A stretch of 64,000 bases of DNA from Corynebacterium crudilactis (GTDB taxonomy: Bacteria; Actinomycetota; Actinomycetes; Mycobacteriales; Mycobacteriaceae). The DNA is taken from NCBI RefSeq assembly GCF_001643015.1, contig NZ_CP015622.1, forward strand, positions 2,245,358 to 2,309,357, read 5' to 3'. Below the pieces are notes generated by a model. The model was not told the DNA's origin. It searched no databases and saw nothing but the letters and a program-made list of their open reading frames with translations. The position numbers and the translations under genes were made by a program. Below, piece by piece: positions 19,857-31,466 of this stretch; within the stretch, counting starts at the first letter, position 1, and each line of letters opens with the position of its first letter.

Positions 19857-20282
19857 TTAAAGATGCTGCGTGGAAAGCAGACCGCGTTTCATGCGATCCA
19901 CCATGTTGGACCGCAGATAAAGCAGATACGCCCACACGATGATGAAAATGATCGCAGCGATACCCATCGAAGGGTGCACAAAGAAACCAGCAAGAGCCAG
20001 TACTTGCAGCACGATGTTCATCGGGATGGACCAGCTAAACCTTTGCAAGAATGCAGCAATGAAGTGTGCACCAGCGACAGCGGAAACATAGACCCAGTTG
20101 AATGTGGTCCAGTAGATGCCATCATCCACGCGCAAAATCACAGTGAGTACGAGCGCCAACGTGATGGCCTCCATCACCATGGTGCCAGCCATGACTCCTC
20201 GGATGCCCTTCATTGGGTCTTTGAGCGGGTCGTGGCCTTTTCCTAGCGGGCCATACTCAACTGATTCTTCAGGCTTGCTCAT
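19857..20282 (-). CDS. DUF4233 membrane protein, folC-associated
   Basis: A 141 aa integral membrane protein with about four helices (VMAGTMVMEAITLALVLTVI, TFNWVYVSAVAGAHFIAAFL, IPMNIVLQVLALAGFFV, MGIAAIIFIIVWAYLLYL) after a charged N-terminus (GHDPLKDPMKGIRGVMAGT, typical of DUF4233). It overlaps folC by 4 bases (ATGA-type), so the two are translationally coupled, as is usual in actinobacteria. Function unknown. Confidence 0.85.
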   Translation of the reverse strand: MSKPEESVEYGPLGKGHDPLKDPMKGIRGVMAGTMVMEAITLALVLTVILRVDDGIYWTTFNWVYVSAVAGAHFIAAFLQRFSWSIPMNIVLQVLALAGFFVHPSMGIAAIIFIIVWAYLLYLRSNMVDRMKRGLLSTQHL

Positions 20283-21811
20283 GCAGGTTCCTTTCCAAAC
20301 AGCGTGCGCGCGTCGCCGGCAGTGACAATCGAACCGGTGATCACAACACCTGATCCGGACTGTACATCGGTGTCTTCTGCCAGTTCAATGGCTAGTTCCA
20401 CTGCGCCGGCAAGATCTTCTTGGACGTGCACACGCTCATCGCCGTAGATCTCTCGAGCATATTCAGCCAACTCGTAGGCGTCCAATGCACGCTCGGAAGC
20501 GGTTTGGGTACATACGATTTCGTGGATATAAGGTTCCAAAGCTTCCAAGATGCCGCGAGCATCCTTGTCACCAAGTACGCCAACGACACCAACTAGGCGG
20601 CGGAATTCGAAATCTCGATCTAAAGCTGCTCCGAGTGCTGCTGCACCATGTGGGTTGTGAGCAGCATCGATGAATACGGCCGGAGCAGAGCGCAGACGTT
20701 CCAAACGGCCTGGTGATTGCACCTGAGCAAAGCCCTCACGGACAGTCTCAATATCAAGCGTGCGACCAGCTGATGCACCAAAGAATGCTTCCACTGCTGC
20801 TAGTGCGACAGCTGCATTATCTGCTTGGTGTGCACCTGATAGTGGCAGGAAGATATCGGTGTATTCACCGCCCAAGCCCTTGATGGTAAGTTGCTGTCCG
20901 CCAACGGCCACAGCAGATTCGACTACGCCGAATTCCATGTTCAAACGTGCCACAGCGGCGTCTGTATCCACAGCTTGCTGCAGGATGACAGTCATCGCCT
21001 CAGGCTCTTGCTTGCCGACGATCACCACGTTGGCTTCTGTCTCCACACCATCTTCAACAGCTGGGCGTGCCTTGATAATGCCAGCTTTTTCACCAGCAAT
21101 CTCAGCCAGGGTGTTGCCCAAACGATCAATATGATCCATGCCCACTGGGGTGATCACAGAAACCGCCGCGTTGATGACATTGGTGGCATCCCAACGTCCG
21201 CCAAGTCCAACTTCAACAACTGCAACATCAACAGGAGCATCAGCAAATCCTGCATAAGCAAGCGCAATGAGCACCTCGAATTTGCTCATGCGCGGTCCGC
21301 CCTCAGCCTCAGACCATGCATCAGTCATCTCAATATACGGTTTGATTTCTTCATAAATCCGTACGAAATCACGAGGATGAATCGGCTTACCATCAATTGC
21401 AATGCGTTCGGTGACTAATTGCAGATGTGGGCTGGTGGTCCGTCCGGTGCGTCGGTGGAAAGCACGCAGCAAAGACTCAATCATGCGAGTGGTTGAAGTC
21501 TTACCATTTGTGCCTGCCACATGGATCGCTGGGAACGCATCCTGCGGCTGTCCCATCAGATCCATAACATAGCTCATCCGGCGGAAGGTTGGATCAATTT
21601 CGGTTTCTAACCAACGTAGATCCAATTCAGCTTCCACCTGAGCCAGGCGCAGCAGATCTTCTTGGGTGATCTCTTCCGAAGCAGGTGCTTCGACTTCACC
21701 GGTCAGATCGATCGGCAAAGACAACCCGGTCTCACCCAAAGTGACATCTCCTAAGGTGACGTCCTCATTGTCCTCATTGCCTGGGTGTGCAGCCTCAAAG
21801 TTGTTAGCCAC
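20279..21811 (-). CDS. folC: Folylpolyglutamate synthase / dihydrofolate synthase
   Basis: Adds glutamate to dihydropteroate and folates. 510 aa with a Mur-ligase fold: P-loop HVAGTNGKTSTT (97-108), SPHLQLVTERIAIDG substrate loop, VVEVGLGGRWDATN, and C-terminal FIDAAHNPHGAAAL. About 50 acidic residues precede the family domain. The start is GTG at 21811; its first base is the last base of the valS stop codon (TAGTG), so translation is coupled. It is followed by the DUF4233 gene with a 4-base overlap. Confidence 0.95.
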   Translation of the reverse strand: MANNFEAAHPGNEDNEDVTLGDVTLGETGLSLPIDLTGEVEAPASEEITQEDLLRLAQVEAELDLRWLETEIDPTFRRMSYVMDLMGQPQDAFPAIHVAGTNGKTSTTRMIESLLRAFHRRTGRTTSPHLQLVTERIAIDGKPIHPRDFVRIYEEIKPYIEMTDAWSEAEGGPRMSKFEVLIALAYAGFADAPVDVAVVEVGLGGRWDATNVINAAVSVITPVGMDHIDRLGNTLAEIAGEKAGIIKARPAVEDGVETEANVVIVGKQEPEAMTVILQQAVDTDAAVARLNMEFGVVESAVAVGGQQLTIKGLGGEYTDIFLPLSGAHQADNAAVALAAVEAFFGASAGRTLDIETVREGFAQVQSPGRLERLRSAPAVFIDAAHNPHGAAALGAALDRDFEFRRLVGVVGVLGDKDARGILEALEPYIHEIVCTQTASERALDAYELAEYAREIYGDERVHVQEDLAGAVELAIELAEDTDVQSGSGVVITGSIVTAGDARTLFGKEPA

Positions 21812-24522
21812 TAGGCCAGTTCCTCCAAACGCTTGTTAATGCGTACTACTTCTTCTTGTGCGATTTGCTGGCGTCCACGAATCTTATCCACCACAGCATC
21901 CGGAGCCTTAGCCAAGAATGCTTCGTTTCCAAGCTTCTTCGCGGTGGTCTCTAGTTCCTTGGTTGCGGTAGCAAGATCCTTTTCCAAACGTTTGCGCTCT
22001 GCTGCCACATCGACAGTTCCAGAAGTATCCAGCTCAACGGTGATAGTTGCTTGGCTGAGGCGAATCTCCAGGCTTGCAGATGCTGCAAAATCTTCTGCTG
22101 GCTCTTCGATACGCACGAGGGAGCGGACAGAATCTTCCAGATCTTGCAGATCGCATGCTGCGAAATCAAAACGAGCTGGAACCTTCTGGGAAGGCTTCAC
22201 GCCTTGGTCAGCGCGGAAACGACGAACCTCTGTAACCAGCTTTTCGACGTCGCTGATGCGCCTAGCTGCATCCGCATCGACGGCGACGCCACCGTTGGTG
22301 TCGGCTGCGGTTGGCCAAGGAGCCACCACAATAGAGGTGCCATCAGTCAGTGTCTGCCACAGCACCTCAGTGATGAAAGGCATCGCTGGGTGCAGCAAAC
22401 GCAGGAGGGAATCCAGCACATGACCGAGTACCTTCTGTGTATTTTCACCCTGAATGCTGGTGCCTTCGCGTGGAATCTGTACCTTAGCGATCTCCAGGTA
22501 CCAGTCACAGAACTCATTCCATGCGAACTGGTACAGCTCTTCATTGGCCTTGGCGAACTGGTAGTTATCCAGGTAAGCATCAACATCAATGCGTACCTGC
22601 TCCAAACGGTCCACGATCCAACGATCTGCATCGGTGAGGTCTTCGCGCGCTGGAAGTCCCTCTGATACGGCACCGTTCATGAGGGCAAACTTGGTTGCGT
22701 TGAACAGCTTGGTGGCAAAGTTACGGGAGCTCTGTGCGGAATCCTCACCAACAGGCAGATCTACGCCTGGGTTTGCGCCACGTGCAAGGGTGAAACGCAG
22801 TGCATCGGCACCATAGTTTTCCACCCAATCCATAGGATCAATGCCGTTGCCCAAAGATTTAGACATCTTGCGGCCATGTTCATCGCGAACTAAACCATGC
22901 AGGAAGAGGTCAGTGAATGGAACCTGTGGGCGTCCATTCTTACCTGTACCCAAAAGTTCTGGGGTTTCCTGAGCTGCGAAGGTGCCGAACATCATCATGC
23001 GGGCAACCCAGAAGAACAAAATGTCATAGGCAGTGACCAGCACTGAAGTTGGGTAAAACTTTGCCAACTCATCGGTCTTTTCTGGCCAACCCATGGTGGA
23101 AAATGGCCACAGAGCTGAAGAGAACCAGGTATCCAGAACGTCTGGATCCTGAACGTATCCCTCAGGTGCTTGCTCATCAGGACCCACGCAGACGATTTCG
23201 CCATTTGGTCCGTACCAAATTGGGATGCGGTGTCCCCACCACAGCTGACGGGAAATGGTCCAGTCATGCATGTTGTCTACCCAGTCGAAGTAGCGAGGCT
23301 CCAAAGACTTCGGGTGAATGGTGGTGTCGCCTTCGCGCACAGCGTCGCCGGACATCTTGGCAAGCTGCTCAACCTTGACGAACCATTGCAAGGACAGGCG
23401 TGGCTCGATGGCTTCGCCAGAGCGCTCAGAGTGGCCAACAGAGTGGGAATAAGGACGAATTTCCTTCACGATGCGGCCCTGAACAGCAAGTTCTTCACGA
23501 ATCTTGATGCGTGCTTCTTCGCGGGTCAGACCGTCAAACTGAGTTCCGGTATCTGCGATACGTCCGGTCTTGTCCATGATGGTTGGCATGTCCAAGTTGT
23601 GGCGCAGGCCAAGAGCATAGTCATTAGGGTCGTGTGCCGGGGTGATCTTCACTGCACCGGAACCGAACTCTGGATCTACGTAATCATCTGCAACAACCTT
23701 CAGGGAGAGGTCATCGCGGAATGGGTGAGGCAGAGTCTTTCCAACCAGATCCTTGTAGCGCTCATCTTCTGGGTGGACAGCCACAGCGACGTCACCAAGC
23801 ATTGTTTCCACACGCGTGGTGGCAACAATAACGTGTGGCTCATCATCATTGAGAGAACCGTAGCGAATGGAAACAAGCTCGCCTTCAACATCTTTGTAAA
23901 TCACTTCGATGTCAGACACAGCAGTTTCTAGCACTGGAGACCAGTTGACTAGGCGGTTTGCCTGGTAGATGAGGCCGGCGTCGAAAAGCTTCTTGAAAAT
24001 CGTTTGGACCGAGCGGGAAAGTCCCTCGTCCAAGGTGAAACGCTCGCGGGACCAGTCCACAGAATCGCCGATGGCGCGCATCTGATCGCCGATCTTGCCG
24101 CCGTATTCCTTCTTCCACTCCCAGACCTTTGCGATGAACTCTTCGCGGTCATAGTCGTAGCGAGTTTTGCCCTCGGTCTCCTTCAGCATCGCTTCGACCT
24201 TGGTCTGAGTCGCAATACCTGCGTGATCCATGCCAGGCAGCCACAGAACCTCAAATCCCTGCATGCGCTTGCGACGTGCAAGAGCATCCATGAGAGTGTG
24301 GTCCAGAGCGTGGCCCATGTGCAGCTGGCCGGTCACATTTGGAGGTGGCAAAACAATGGAGAATCCCGGCTTATCGCTGGCAGGATCGGCGGTGAAATAA
24401 CCCGCATCCACCCAGCCCTGGTACAGCTCAGCTTCTACAGCTTTCGGATCCCAGGACTTAGGCAGCTTGTCTGCGCGGTTCTGGCTGGTGTTCTCATTAT
24501 TCTGGTCAGTCACGCTGACCAT
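21811..24522 (-). CDS. valS: Valyl-tRNA synthetase
   Basis: Class I aminoacyl-tRNA synthetase, 903 aa, normal bacterial length. HIGH motif as HMGH (68-71, [14 protein letters not shown]), KMSKS (about 551-555, [11 protein letters not shown]), the CP1 editing domain between them ([22 protein letters not shown]), an anticodon-binding domain and a C-terminal coiled coil ([26 protein letters not shown]). ATG at 24522 with AGGG upstream. No T-box leader is visible in the 60 bp upstream. Forms an operon with folC. Confidence 0.97.
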   Translation of the reverse strand: MVSVTDQNNENTSQNRADKLPKSWDPKAVEAELYQGWVDAGYFTADPASDKPGFSIVLPPPNVTGQLHMGHALDHTLMDALARRKRMQGFEVLWLPGMDHAGIATQTKVEAMLKETEGKTRYDYDREEFIAKVWEWKKEYGGKIGDQMRAIGDSVDWSRERFTLDEGLSRSVQTIFKKLFDAGLIYQANRLVNWSPVLETAVSDIEVIYKDVEGELVSIRYGSLNDDEPHVIVATTRVETMLGDVAVAVHPEDERYKDLVGKTLPHPFRDDLSLKVVADDYVDPEFGSGAVKITPAHDPNDYALGLRHNLDMPTIMDKTGRIADTGTQFDGLTREEARIKIREELAVQGRIVKEIRPYSHSVGHSERSGEAIEPRLSLQWFVKVEQLAKMSGDAVREGDTTIHPKSLEPRYFDWVDNMHDWTISRQLWWGHRIPIWYGPNGEIVCVGPDEQAPEGYVQDPDVLDTWFSSALWPFSTMGWPEKTDELAKFYPTSVLVTAYDILFFWVARMMMFGTFAAQETPELLGTGKNGRPQVPFTDLFLHGLVRDEHGRKMSKSLGNGIDPMDWVENYGADALRFTLARGANPGVDLPVGEDSAQSSRNFATKLFNATKFALMNGAVSEGLPAREDLTDADRWIVDRLEQVRIDVDAYLDNYQFAKANEELYQFAWNEFCDWYLEIAKVQIPREGTSIQGENTQKVLGHVLDSLLRLLHPAMPFITEVLWQTLTDGTSIVVAPWPTAADTNGGVAVDADAARRISDVEKLVTEVRRFRADQGVKPSQKVPARFDFAACDLQDLEDSVRSLVRIEEPAEDFAASASLEIRLSQATITVELDTSGTVDVAAERKRLEKDLATATKELETTAKKLGNEAFLAKAPDAVVDKIRGRQQIAQEEVVRINKRLEELA

Positions 24523-24582
24523 CTTAACCCTTGCACGGAGTAATCAAGTATCCGGATTTAGGTTAAGAAAATTTGCACGAAA

Positions 24583-26160
24583 TTATTGCTTAGTAATAGC
24601 CCAATAAACTGGAATGGCCTTCCAGTTAACGGAGACATTATCTACCGATTCTGAGTAGCCTCCAACAACATTTGGGTACCACAGTGGAATAGCAGGAAGA
24701 TCACGCAGCAACATTTCCTGAGCCTTCGCATACTCTTCGAAAGTCTGCTCCTTGGTGGAAGCGCCCGCGGCATCAGCAATCAACTGATCAAACTCTGGGT
24801 TTTCATATTTAGAGTCATTGGAAGCCACACCGCTGGTGTAGTTAGGTCCAAGGAAATTGCCGATGCTTGGGTAATCCGCAAACCATGCGGTGCGATATGC
24901 ACCATCCAAACCAGTGGTGCGGTAGGTATCGCGGAAGGACTTGAAATCAGGGAAAGGATTGCCCACAGCTGATACATCAAGCTCATTGCTAATGCTGTTA
25001 GCCACAGCATCTACCCATTCCCGGTTTGGCACATCGGCGTTATAGCTAATCTGCAATTCACCATTAAAAGGCTTAATCTCTTCTGCTTCTTCCCATAGCT
25101 CGCGGGCCTTTTCAGGCTGGAAGGTCAGTACATCATTGCCTTCGAGGTCATCGCGCCAGCCATCAAGCACAGGTGCCGTGAAATCAAGGGCCGGAGTGTA
25201 GGTGCCATTGAAAATCTGCTGCGCGATTTCCTCGCGGTTAATCGCCATAGAAATTGCTTGTCGACGCAACACGCCTTGTTCCCCTTCAAAGTTCGGGGAC
25301 TCCATGCGAATAGACAATTCCAAATAAGATGCCGCCGGCTGGTTAATGGAACGGCCGGATAATTCAGATTCATAAGTGGTGTACGCAGATGGTGGAATCA
25401 GATCCAACACGTCCAAGTTTCCGGCAAGAAGGTCCGAGTATGCCGCATCATTTTGTGCATAGAAGACGTACTTCAGGCCCTCATTTTGCGCTGCTCGAGG
25501 CCCGTCATATTCTTCATTCGCCACAATTTTCAGCTCAGCATTGTGATCCCACTGCTCCAATTTGTAGGGACCAGAAGTGATGGGGTTTTCACCAAATGCA
25601 TCAATGTCATCACGTGCAGAAGCCGGCATTGGCGCAAAACCGTAGTAACCAATGCGCTGGGTGAATTCAGAATCCGGTTGGGTGAGCTCGATGGTAAACG
25701 TGCGCTCATCCACCACGTTTAGGCCTTCGAGGCTGTCCACGCCTTCTTCATAACCCTTAATCGGAGAGAAGAAGGAGACATTGAGCAATTCATTGGCGAC
25801 AACAAAATTCCAGGTATCCACAAAATCTTGGGCAGTGATAGCTGATCCATCACTGAATTTGATACCTTCACGCAGCGTGATCTTGTATGTGGTGTCAGAT
25901 TCTTGATCGATGGATTCTGCCAAGTCGTTTTGAGCAACGCCCGCTTCATCAAAGTAGACAAGCCCGGAATACAGCATGTCCACAACGCGTCCGCCACCGT
26001 TTTCATTGGTGTCTCCTGGAATGAGTCCACGCTGTGGTTCCGTACCGTTGACAGCCACATAATTGATATCAGCAGTGTCAGTAGAACTTGAACATGAGGC
26101 AAGCCCAATGGTCAAAGTTGAAGCCACCACTGCTGCGATGACGGTTTTGGCTATGCGCAT
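24583..26160 (-). CDS. ABC transporter substrate-binding lipoprotein, oligopeptide/dipeptide type
   Basis: A 525 aa SBP family 5 (OppA/DppA-like) protein. The lipobox LASC (Cys23) follows a hydrophobic signal, so it is a lipoprotein anchored outside the membrane. Family features: EPQRGLIPGDTNENGGGRVVDMLYSGL, YKITLREGIKFSDGSAITAQDFVDTW, and GPYKLEQWD. Start ATG at 26160 (MRIAKTVIAA) has AAGGAG at ideal spacing; the open frame 12 codons longer lacks this. No permease or ATPase genes are adjacent, so it is an orphan receptor that must work with a transporter encoded elsewhere. Confidence 0.92.
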   Translation of the reverse strand: MRIAKTVIAAVVASTLTIGLASCSSSTDTADINYVAVNGTEPQRGLIPGDTNENGGGRVVDMLYSGLVYFDEAGVAQNDLAESIDQESDTTYKITLREGIKFSDGSAITAQDFVDTWNFVVANELLNVSFFSPIKGYEEGVDSLEGLNVVDERTFTIELTQPDSEFTQRIGYYGFAPMPASARDDIDAFGENPITSGPYKLEQWDHNAELKIVANEEYDGPRAAQNEGLKYVFYAQNDAAYSDLLAGNLDVLDLIPPSAYTTYESELSGRSINQPAASYLELSIRMESPNFEGEQGVLRRQAISMAINREEIAQQIFNGTYTPALDFTAPVLDGWRDDLEGNDVLTFQPEKARELWEEAEEIKPFNGELQISYNADVPNREWVDAVANSISNELDVSAVGNPFPDFKSFRDTYRTTGLDGAYRTAWFADYPSIGNFLGPNYTSGVASNDSKYENPEFDQLIADAAGASTKEQTFEEYAKAQEMLLRDLPAIPLWYPNVVGGYSESVDNVSVNWKAIPVYWAITKQ

Positions 26161-26391
26161 GAATACTCCTTGGTGTTTTCGCATTGCTGTTTGCAACGCC
26201 TTCAGGGCCTTTAAGGTGTGGCCGAAAAATACAACAAGGAAATTTAATCAGTGAATCAACACACATTCATTATATTTCATGGCTTAAGTCTCTCAACTAC
26301 CCCCGGATAGGTACTGTGGTTCAGAGTGACGCGTGCATTAAATCGCTTCCTTCGACCTGCACAGCGTGAAAATACTGCTAGGGTCAAGTTC

Positions 26392-27846
26392 ATGCGATTT
26401 GGACTTGACCTGGGAACTACCCGCACCATAGCGGCCGCAGTGGACCGTGGAAATTACCCCATTGTCACTGTGGAAGATTCCTTAGGCGATGCCCATGATT
26501 TTATTCCGTCAGTGGTAGCGCTTAAAGCAGACAAGATAGTGGCAGGTTGGGATGCCATAGAAGTAGGCACAGACCATTCTTCTTTTGTGCGTTCTTTCAA
26601 GCGTCTTCTATCCGAGCCGAACGTCACCGAAGCAACCCCTGTTTCCCTAGGTGAACACACTCGCCCACTTGGTGCGGTGCTTGCGGCTTTCGCGGAAAAT
26701 GTCGTCTCAGCGTTGCGTTCCTTCCAGGCAAGCTTGGGTGATACTTCAGAAATTGAACTAGTCATCGGTGTTCCGGCTAATGCGCATAGTGCACAGCGTT
26801 TGCTCACCATGTCTGCATTCAGTTCCACAGGCATCACGGTTGTCGGACTGGTCAATGAACCCAGCGCTGCCGCTTTTGAATACACACATCGCCATGCCAA
26901 AACACTTAATTCCAAGCGCCAAGCAATCGTGGTCTATGACTTAGGTGGTGGCACTTTTGATGCGTCACTCATCCGTATCGATGGAACCCATCACGAAGTG
27001 GTCTCCTCTATTGGTATTTCACGCCTGGGCGGCGATGATTTTGATGAACTTCTTTTACAATGCGCACTCAAGGTCGTAGGTAGAGAGCATGATGCATTTG
27101 GCAAGCGCGCTAAAAACACGCTTCTCGACGAATGCCGCAACGCCAAGGAGGCTCTGGTCCCCCAATCTCGCCGTTTGGTCCTAGAGATTGGCGACGACGA
27201 TGTCACCGTGCCCGTCAACGATTTTTACGATGCAGCCACTCCCCTGGTAGCAAAATCTTTAGCAATCATGGATCCCCTCATCGGTGTCGGAGACCTCAAA
27301 GATTCCGATATTGCAGGAATTTATCTTGTCGGCGGAGCCTCCTCGCTTCCCCTCGTCTCACGATTGCTGCGTGAAAGATTCGGCCGACGAGTACACCGCT
27401 CGCCTTTTCCTTCCGGATCCACAGCAGTGGGATTAGCTATTGCAGCCGATCCTTCTTCCGGCTTTCACTTAAGAGATCGAGTTGCCCGTGGCATTGGTGT
27501 TTTCCGGGAACATAATTCCGGCCGCGCAGTAAGTTTTGACCCTTTGATCGCACCCGATACAGACTCCGCCACCGTGGTAGTCCGCCGCTACACAGCAGCG
27601 CACAATATCGGCTGGTTCAGGTTTGTTGAATATGCCACCGTTTCCGCAGATGGCAGCCCAGGAGATATTTCCCTACTCAGCGAGATCAAAATTCCTTTTG
27701 ACGGATCAATCACTGATGTAGAAAATACTCCAATTGAAAAATTTGAGGGCCCTGAAGTAGAAGAAACCATCACGGTCAATGACAACGGTGTGGCCTCTAT
27801 TCACATCAAAGTGCTCGGCGGTGTGGCCATCGAGCACACCATTTAA
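26392..27846 (+). CDS. Hsp70/DnaK-like protein, short
   Basis: A 484 aa actin-fold ATPase. Phosphate-1 loop GLDLGTTRT (4-12), phosphate-2 VVYDLGGGTFDASL and the adenosine motif LVGGASSLPLVSRLLRERFG are present. After the ATPase domain (about 350 residues) come only about 130 residues of beta-rich sequence with no helical lid, so it is shorter than DnaK (about 610 aa). No dnaJ or grpE gene is nearby. The start at 26392 matches the family; TAGGGT at 26380-26385 may be a -10 box for leaderless mRNA. Probable specialised chaperone or regulatory Hsp70; clients unknown. Confidence 0.85.
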   Translation: MRFGLDLGTTRTIAAAVDRGNYPIVTVEDSLGDAHDFIPSVVALKADKIVAGWDAIEVGTDHSSFVRSFKRLLSEPNVTEATPVSLGEHTRPLGAVLAAFAENVVSALRSFQASLGDTSEIELVIGVPANAHSAQRLLTMSAFSSTGITVVGLVNEPSAAAFEYTHRHAKTLNSKRQAIVVYDLGGGTFDASLIRIDGTHHEVVSSIGISRLGGDDFDELLLQCALKVVGREHDAFGKRAKNTLLDECRNAKEALVPQSRRLVLEIGDDDVTVPVNDFYDAATPLVAKSLAIMDPLIGVGDLKDSDIAGIYLVGGASSLPLVSRLLRERFGRRVHRSPFPSGSTAVGLAIAADPSSGFHLRDRVARGIGVFREHNSGRAVSFDPLIAPDTDSATVVVRRYTAAHNIGWFRFVEYATVSADGSPGDISLLSEIKIPFDGSITDVENTPIEKFEGPEVEETITVNDNGVASIHIKVLGGVAIEHTI

Positions 27847-27850
27847 CGCT

Positions 27851-27982
27851 GACCAAACGACAGTGCCCACGGGAACTGATTTTAGGCTCCGTGGGCACTC
27901 TCATGTGGTTATCCGGGCTCGAAACCGGACACAGCTGCCCACCGATCAGGTTTTAAGCTGCCGTGGGCACTGTCGTTTGGTC
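27851..27982. repeat. Intergenic element with a perfect 22-bp inverted repeat and an internal third copy
   Basis: The arms 27851-27872 (starting GACCAAACGACAGTGCCC) and 27961-27982 (ending GGGCACTGTCGTTTGGTC) are perfect reverse complements 88 bases apart. A third, degenerate copy (CCGTGGGCACTCTCATGTGG) lies at about 27889-27908 in the orientation of the right arm, and TTTTA-GCT precedes both of those copies. It lies just after the Hsp70-like gene, between convergent genes. It could act as a terminator or be a REP-like element. Confidence 0.8.
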
Positions 27983-28114
27983 TGGCTAGAAATCTCGCTT
28001 AAAACCTAAGAAAAGTGACCTTTCAGAATCGCTTTTGAGCGCTTGTCAGGATCTCCTCCAGATAAAATGCTCATGCCAAAAATCTGAGGCCTTAAATGGG
28101 CAAATTAGCCTTGG

Positions 28115-28702
28115 TCACCACTTTGGTGCTGGTGGTGTCCAATTTTGCATTGCATCCAGCAGTTGGTGTGGGTCAGATTCCACGATGAGGCATTCAAAGA
28201 AATCTCGTTTGATAAAGCCACGCTGAGTCATTTGCTCCAGCATTTCTAGAAGTGGCTGCCAAAAACCATCGACATCATAAAGTGCGACCGGCTTGTGATG
28301 GATTCCTAGTTGTTGCCAGGTCCAGACCTCAAAAAGTTCTTCCAAGGTTCCAGCACCACCCGGCATTGCAATGAATCCATCGCCGAGCTCTGCCATCCGG
28401 TGTTTGCGAATATGCATGTTGGGAACCACCTCTAGTTCGGTGAGCTTTTCATGTCCAAGCTCCCCGTCCATGAGGGATTCTGTAATCACGCCAAATACTT
28501 CGCCGCCAGACTCGAGGAACGCATCCGCAACAACGCCCATGAGGCCTACTTTTCCGCCACCATAAACCAGGTCCATGCCGCGGTCCACTGCGATTTTCGC
28601 TAGTGTTTGTGCTGCTTGTTCATACAGCGTTGAGTTGCCTAGCGCGGAGCCTGTGAAAACGGTGAGGCGGTGCAGGGGCGGGGCGTCGAAAAGCGAAGTC
28701 AT
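28115..28702 (-). CDS. LOG family protein (nucleoside 5'-monophosphate phosphoribohydrolase)
   Basis: A 195 aa Rossmann-fold enzyme of the LOG/lysine-decarboxylase-like family, which releases the base from N6-modified AMP (cytokinin activation in plants). The diagnostic PGGAGTLEE (114-122), YGGGKVGLMG (47-56) and the basic MHIRKHRM loop (97-104) are all present. The old label lysine decarboxylase is a misannotation of this family. C. glutamicum has more than one LOG protein as I recall. It follows mdh by 10 bp on the same strand and is probably co-transcribed. Confidence 0.9.
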   Translation of the reverse strand: MTSLFDAPPLHRLTVFTGSALGNSTLYEQAAQTLAKIAVDRGMDLVYGGGKVGLMGVVADAFLESGGEVFGVITESLMDGELGHEKLTELEVVPNMHIRKHRMAELGDGFIAMPGGAGTLEELFEVWTWQQLGIHHKPVALYDVDGFWQPLLEMLEQMTQRGFIKRDFFECLIVESDPHQLLDAMQNWTPPAPKW

Positions 28703-28712
28703 GGGTTAAAGA

Positions 28713-30010
<1,298 letters not shown>

Positions 30011-30790
30011 ATGGCGCCATCAGATCGAGATGCCGACAACCTAAACTTTAACGGTAGCGAGTTTACTGCAGCTGATTCAGGCCACACCGCCACTCCTGAA
30101 GAGGTTGTTGCAACAGCCCTGAGTTTCTTCGCCGAGCAGGGATTCAGCGAAACCAAACTAGAAAAAATTGCCAAGGCATCCGGAATGTCCAAGCGCATGA
30201 TCCACTATCATTTTGGCGATAAAAAAGGCCTTTACATTAAGACCGTTTCCCACGCCCTCCAGCTACTTCGCCCAGAAGCTGAAGCCATGCAACTTGATTC
30301 GGCGGTTCCAGTTGATGGTGTTCGTAAAATCGTGGAAGCGGTTTACACCCAGATCACTCAGCACCCAGAAGCCGCACGTTTACTGCTGATGGAAAACCTG
30401 CACAGCCAAGACAGTAATGATTCCGCTGTGGCTTATGCAGATGAATCCAATGTGTTGCTCAACCTGGACAAGCTCCTCATGTTGGGACAAGATGCCGGAG
30501 CTTTCCGCCCAGGAATCTCCGCCGAAGATGTCTTGGTACTGATCAGTTCACTCGCCTACTTCCGCGTATCCAACAAATTCACCATGAAAAACCTCTACGC
30601 TCTCGACTTGGGGTCAGAGGCCAATATTGAGGGCATGAAGCGAATTGTTGTGGATACCGTGTTGGCATTTTTGACGTCCAACATCCAAAATTCTGGCAAC
30701 TCCAGCTATCTCGCAGTTGGCGCCAAGGCAACAGAGCCAGAAACTGATGACAGCGTCTATAACTTTGATACGGATGTTTTCACGGACTAG
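30011..30790 (+). CDS. TetR family transcriptional regulator
   Basis: A 259 aa regulator with a TetR N-terminal helix-turn-helix at about residues 27-75 (EEVVATALSFFAEQGFSETKLEKIAKASGMSKRMIHYHFGDKKGLY split by the recognition helix). It has an unusually long N-terminal (about 25 aa) and C-terminal acidic tail (EPETDDSVYNFDTDVFTD). The ligand domain gives no clue to its inducer. It is divergent from mdh and convergent with vanR, whose 3' end overlaps by 4 bases. Target genes unknown. Confidence 0.9.
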   Translation: MAPSDRDADNLNFNGSEFTAADSGHTATPEEVVATALSFFAEQGFSETKLEKIAKASGMSKRMIHYHFGDKKGLYIKTVSHALQLLRPEAEAMQLDSAVPVDGVRKIVEAVYTQITQHPEAARLLLMENLHSQDSNDSAVAYADESNVLLNLDKLLMLGQDAGAFRPGISAEDVLVLISSLAYFRVSNKFTMKNLYALDLGSEANIEGMKRIVVDTVLAFLTSNIQNSGNSSYLAVGAKATEPETDDSVYNFDTDVFTD

Positions 30791-31377
30791 CTTCCACTTC
30801 CCAGGACATCGAGAAGCTTTAAGCCCTTTTCCGCCCACCCTATCTCTGCCTGAGCATGTGCAATTTGCCCCTCATAAGCAAGTACCTTGAAGGCAACAAT
30901 TCGCACATGCTCTTCATCTGGAGCTCCAGCGAGTCTCCTCGCTAATGTTGGATGAGTTTTAGCTTCTAACTCTTCAATCATGGATTCTGATTGAATTTTC
31001 ATTTTCTCAAAATGTGCGATGTGAGCACGAAGATGTCGACGCGCATCTGCATTTGACGCAATCTCAAAATATGCGGATTTCAAGCGCGCAGGATCACGAT
31101 TAGGCCCATAGACTATCGGCGCAATCCACGCTTTCTTCAAGGCCTCCCAGCCCTTGTCACTGAGAGCATATTCCGTCTTTGTGGCACCTTTTGAGCCCCA
31201 CGGAACCTCTTCGCCGACCAATAATTCTTCGGCCTGCATTTTTCGCAATTCGGGATAAATCTGCGAATCAGAAGCACTCCACACAAAGCCCACCGATGCC
31301 CCAAACCGTTGGGAGGCGTCATATCCCGTCAAAGGACCAGCGCTAAGCAACGCAAGTAATGCGGATCGAAGAGTCAT
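30787..31377 (-). CDS. vanR: PadR-type repressor of the vanillate operon
   Basis: A 196 aa PadR-family winged-helix repressor (LRSALLALLSAGPLTGYDAS, SDSQIYPELRKMQAEELL, TKTEYALSDKGWEALKKAW), followed by the helical PadR C-terminal dimerisation domain. It is divergent from vanABK, and an exact match to the VanR operator lies between them (31510-31533). Vanillate is the inducer in C. glutamicum. The 3' end overlaps the TetR gene by 4 bases. Confidence 0.93.
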   Translation of the reverse strand: MTLRSALLALLSAGPLTGYDASQRFGASVGFVWSASDSQIYPELRKMQAEELLVGEEVPWGSKGATKTEYALSDKGWEALKKAWIAPIVYGPNRDPARLKSAYFEIASNADARRHLRAHIAHFEKMKIQSESMIEELEAKTHPTLARRLAGAPDEEHVRIVAFKVLAYEGQIAHAQAEIGWAEKGLKLLDVLGSGS

Positions 31378-31466
31378 TTATCCATTGTTGCACATTGCTA
31401 CCCCCTCTCAGTCATGAATATCTGCAGCTCACGGGCCCCAGGTGACAAAAGGCCACATTTACCTAT

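Noticed and set aside
24523-24582. T-box leader before valS
   Set aside because: Only 60 bp separate valS from the solute-binding protein gene and no specifier stem or T-box sequence is visible.
28115-28702. Lysine decarboxylase
   Set aside because: The PGGxGTxxE motif belongs to the LOG phosphoribohydrolase family; no PLP site is present.
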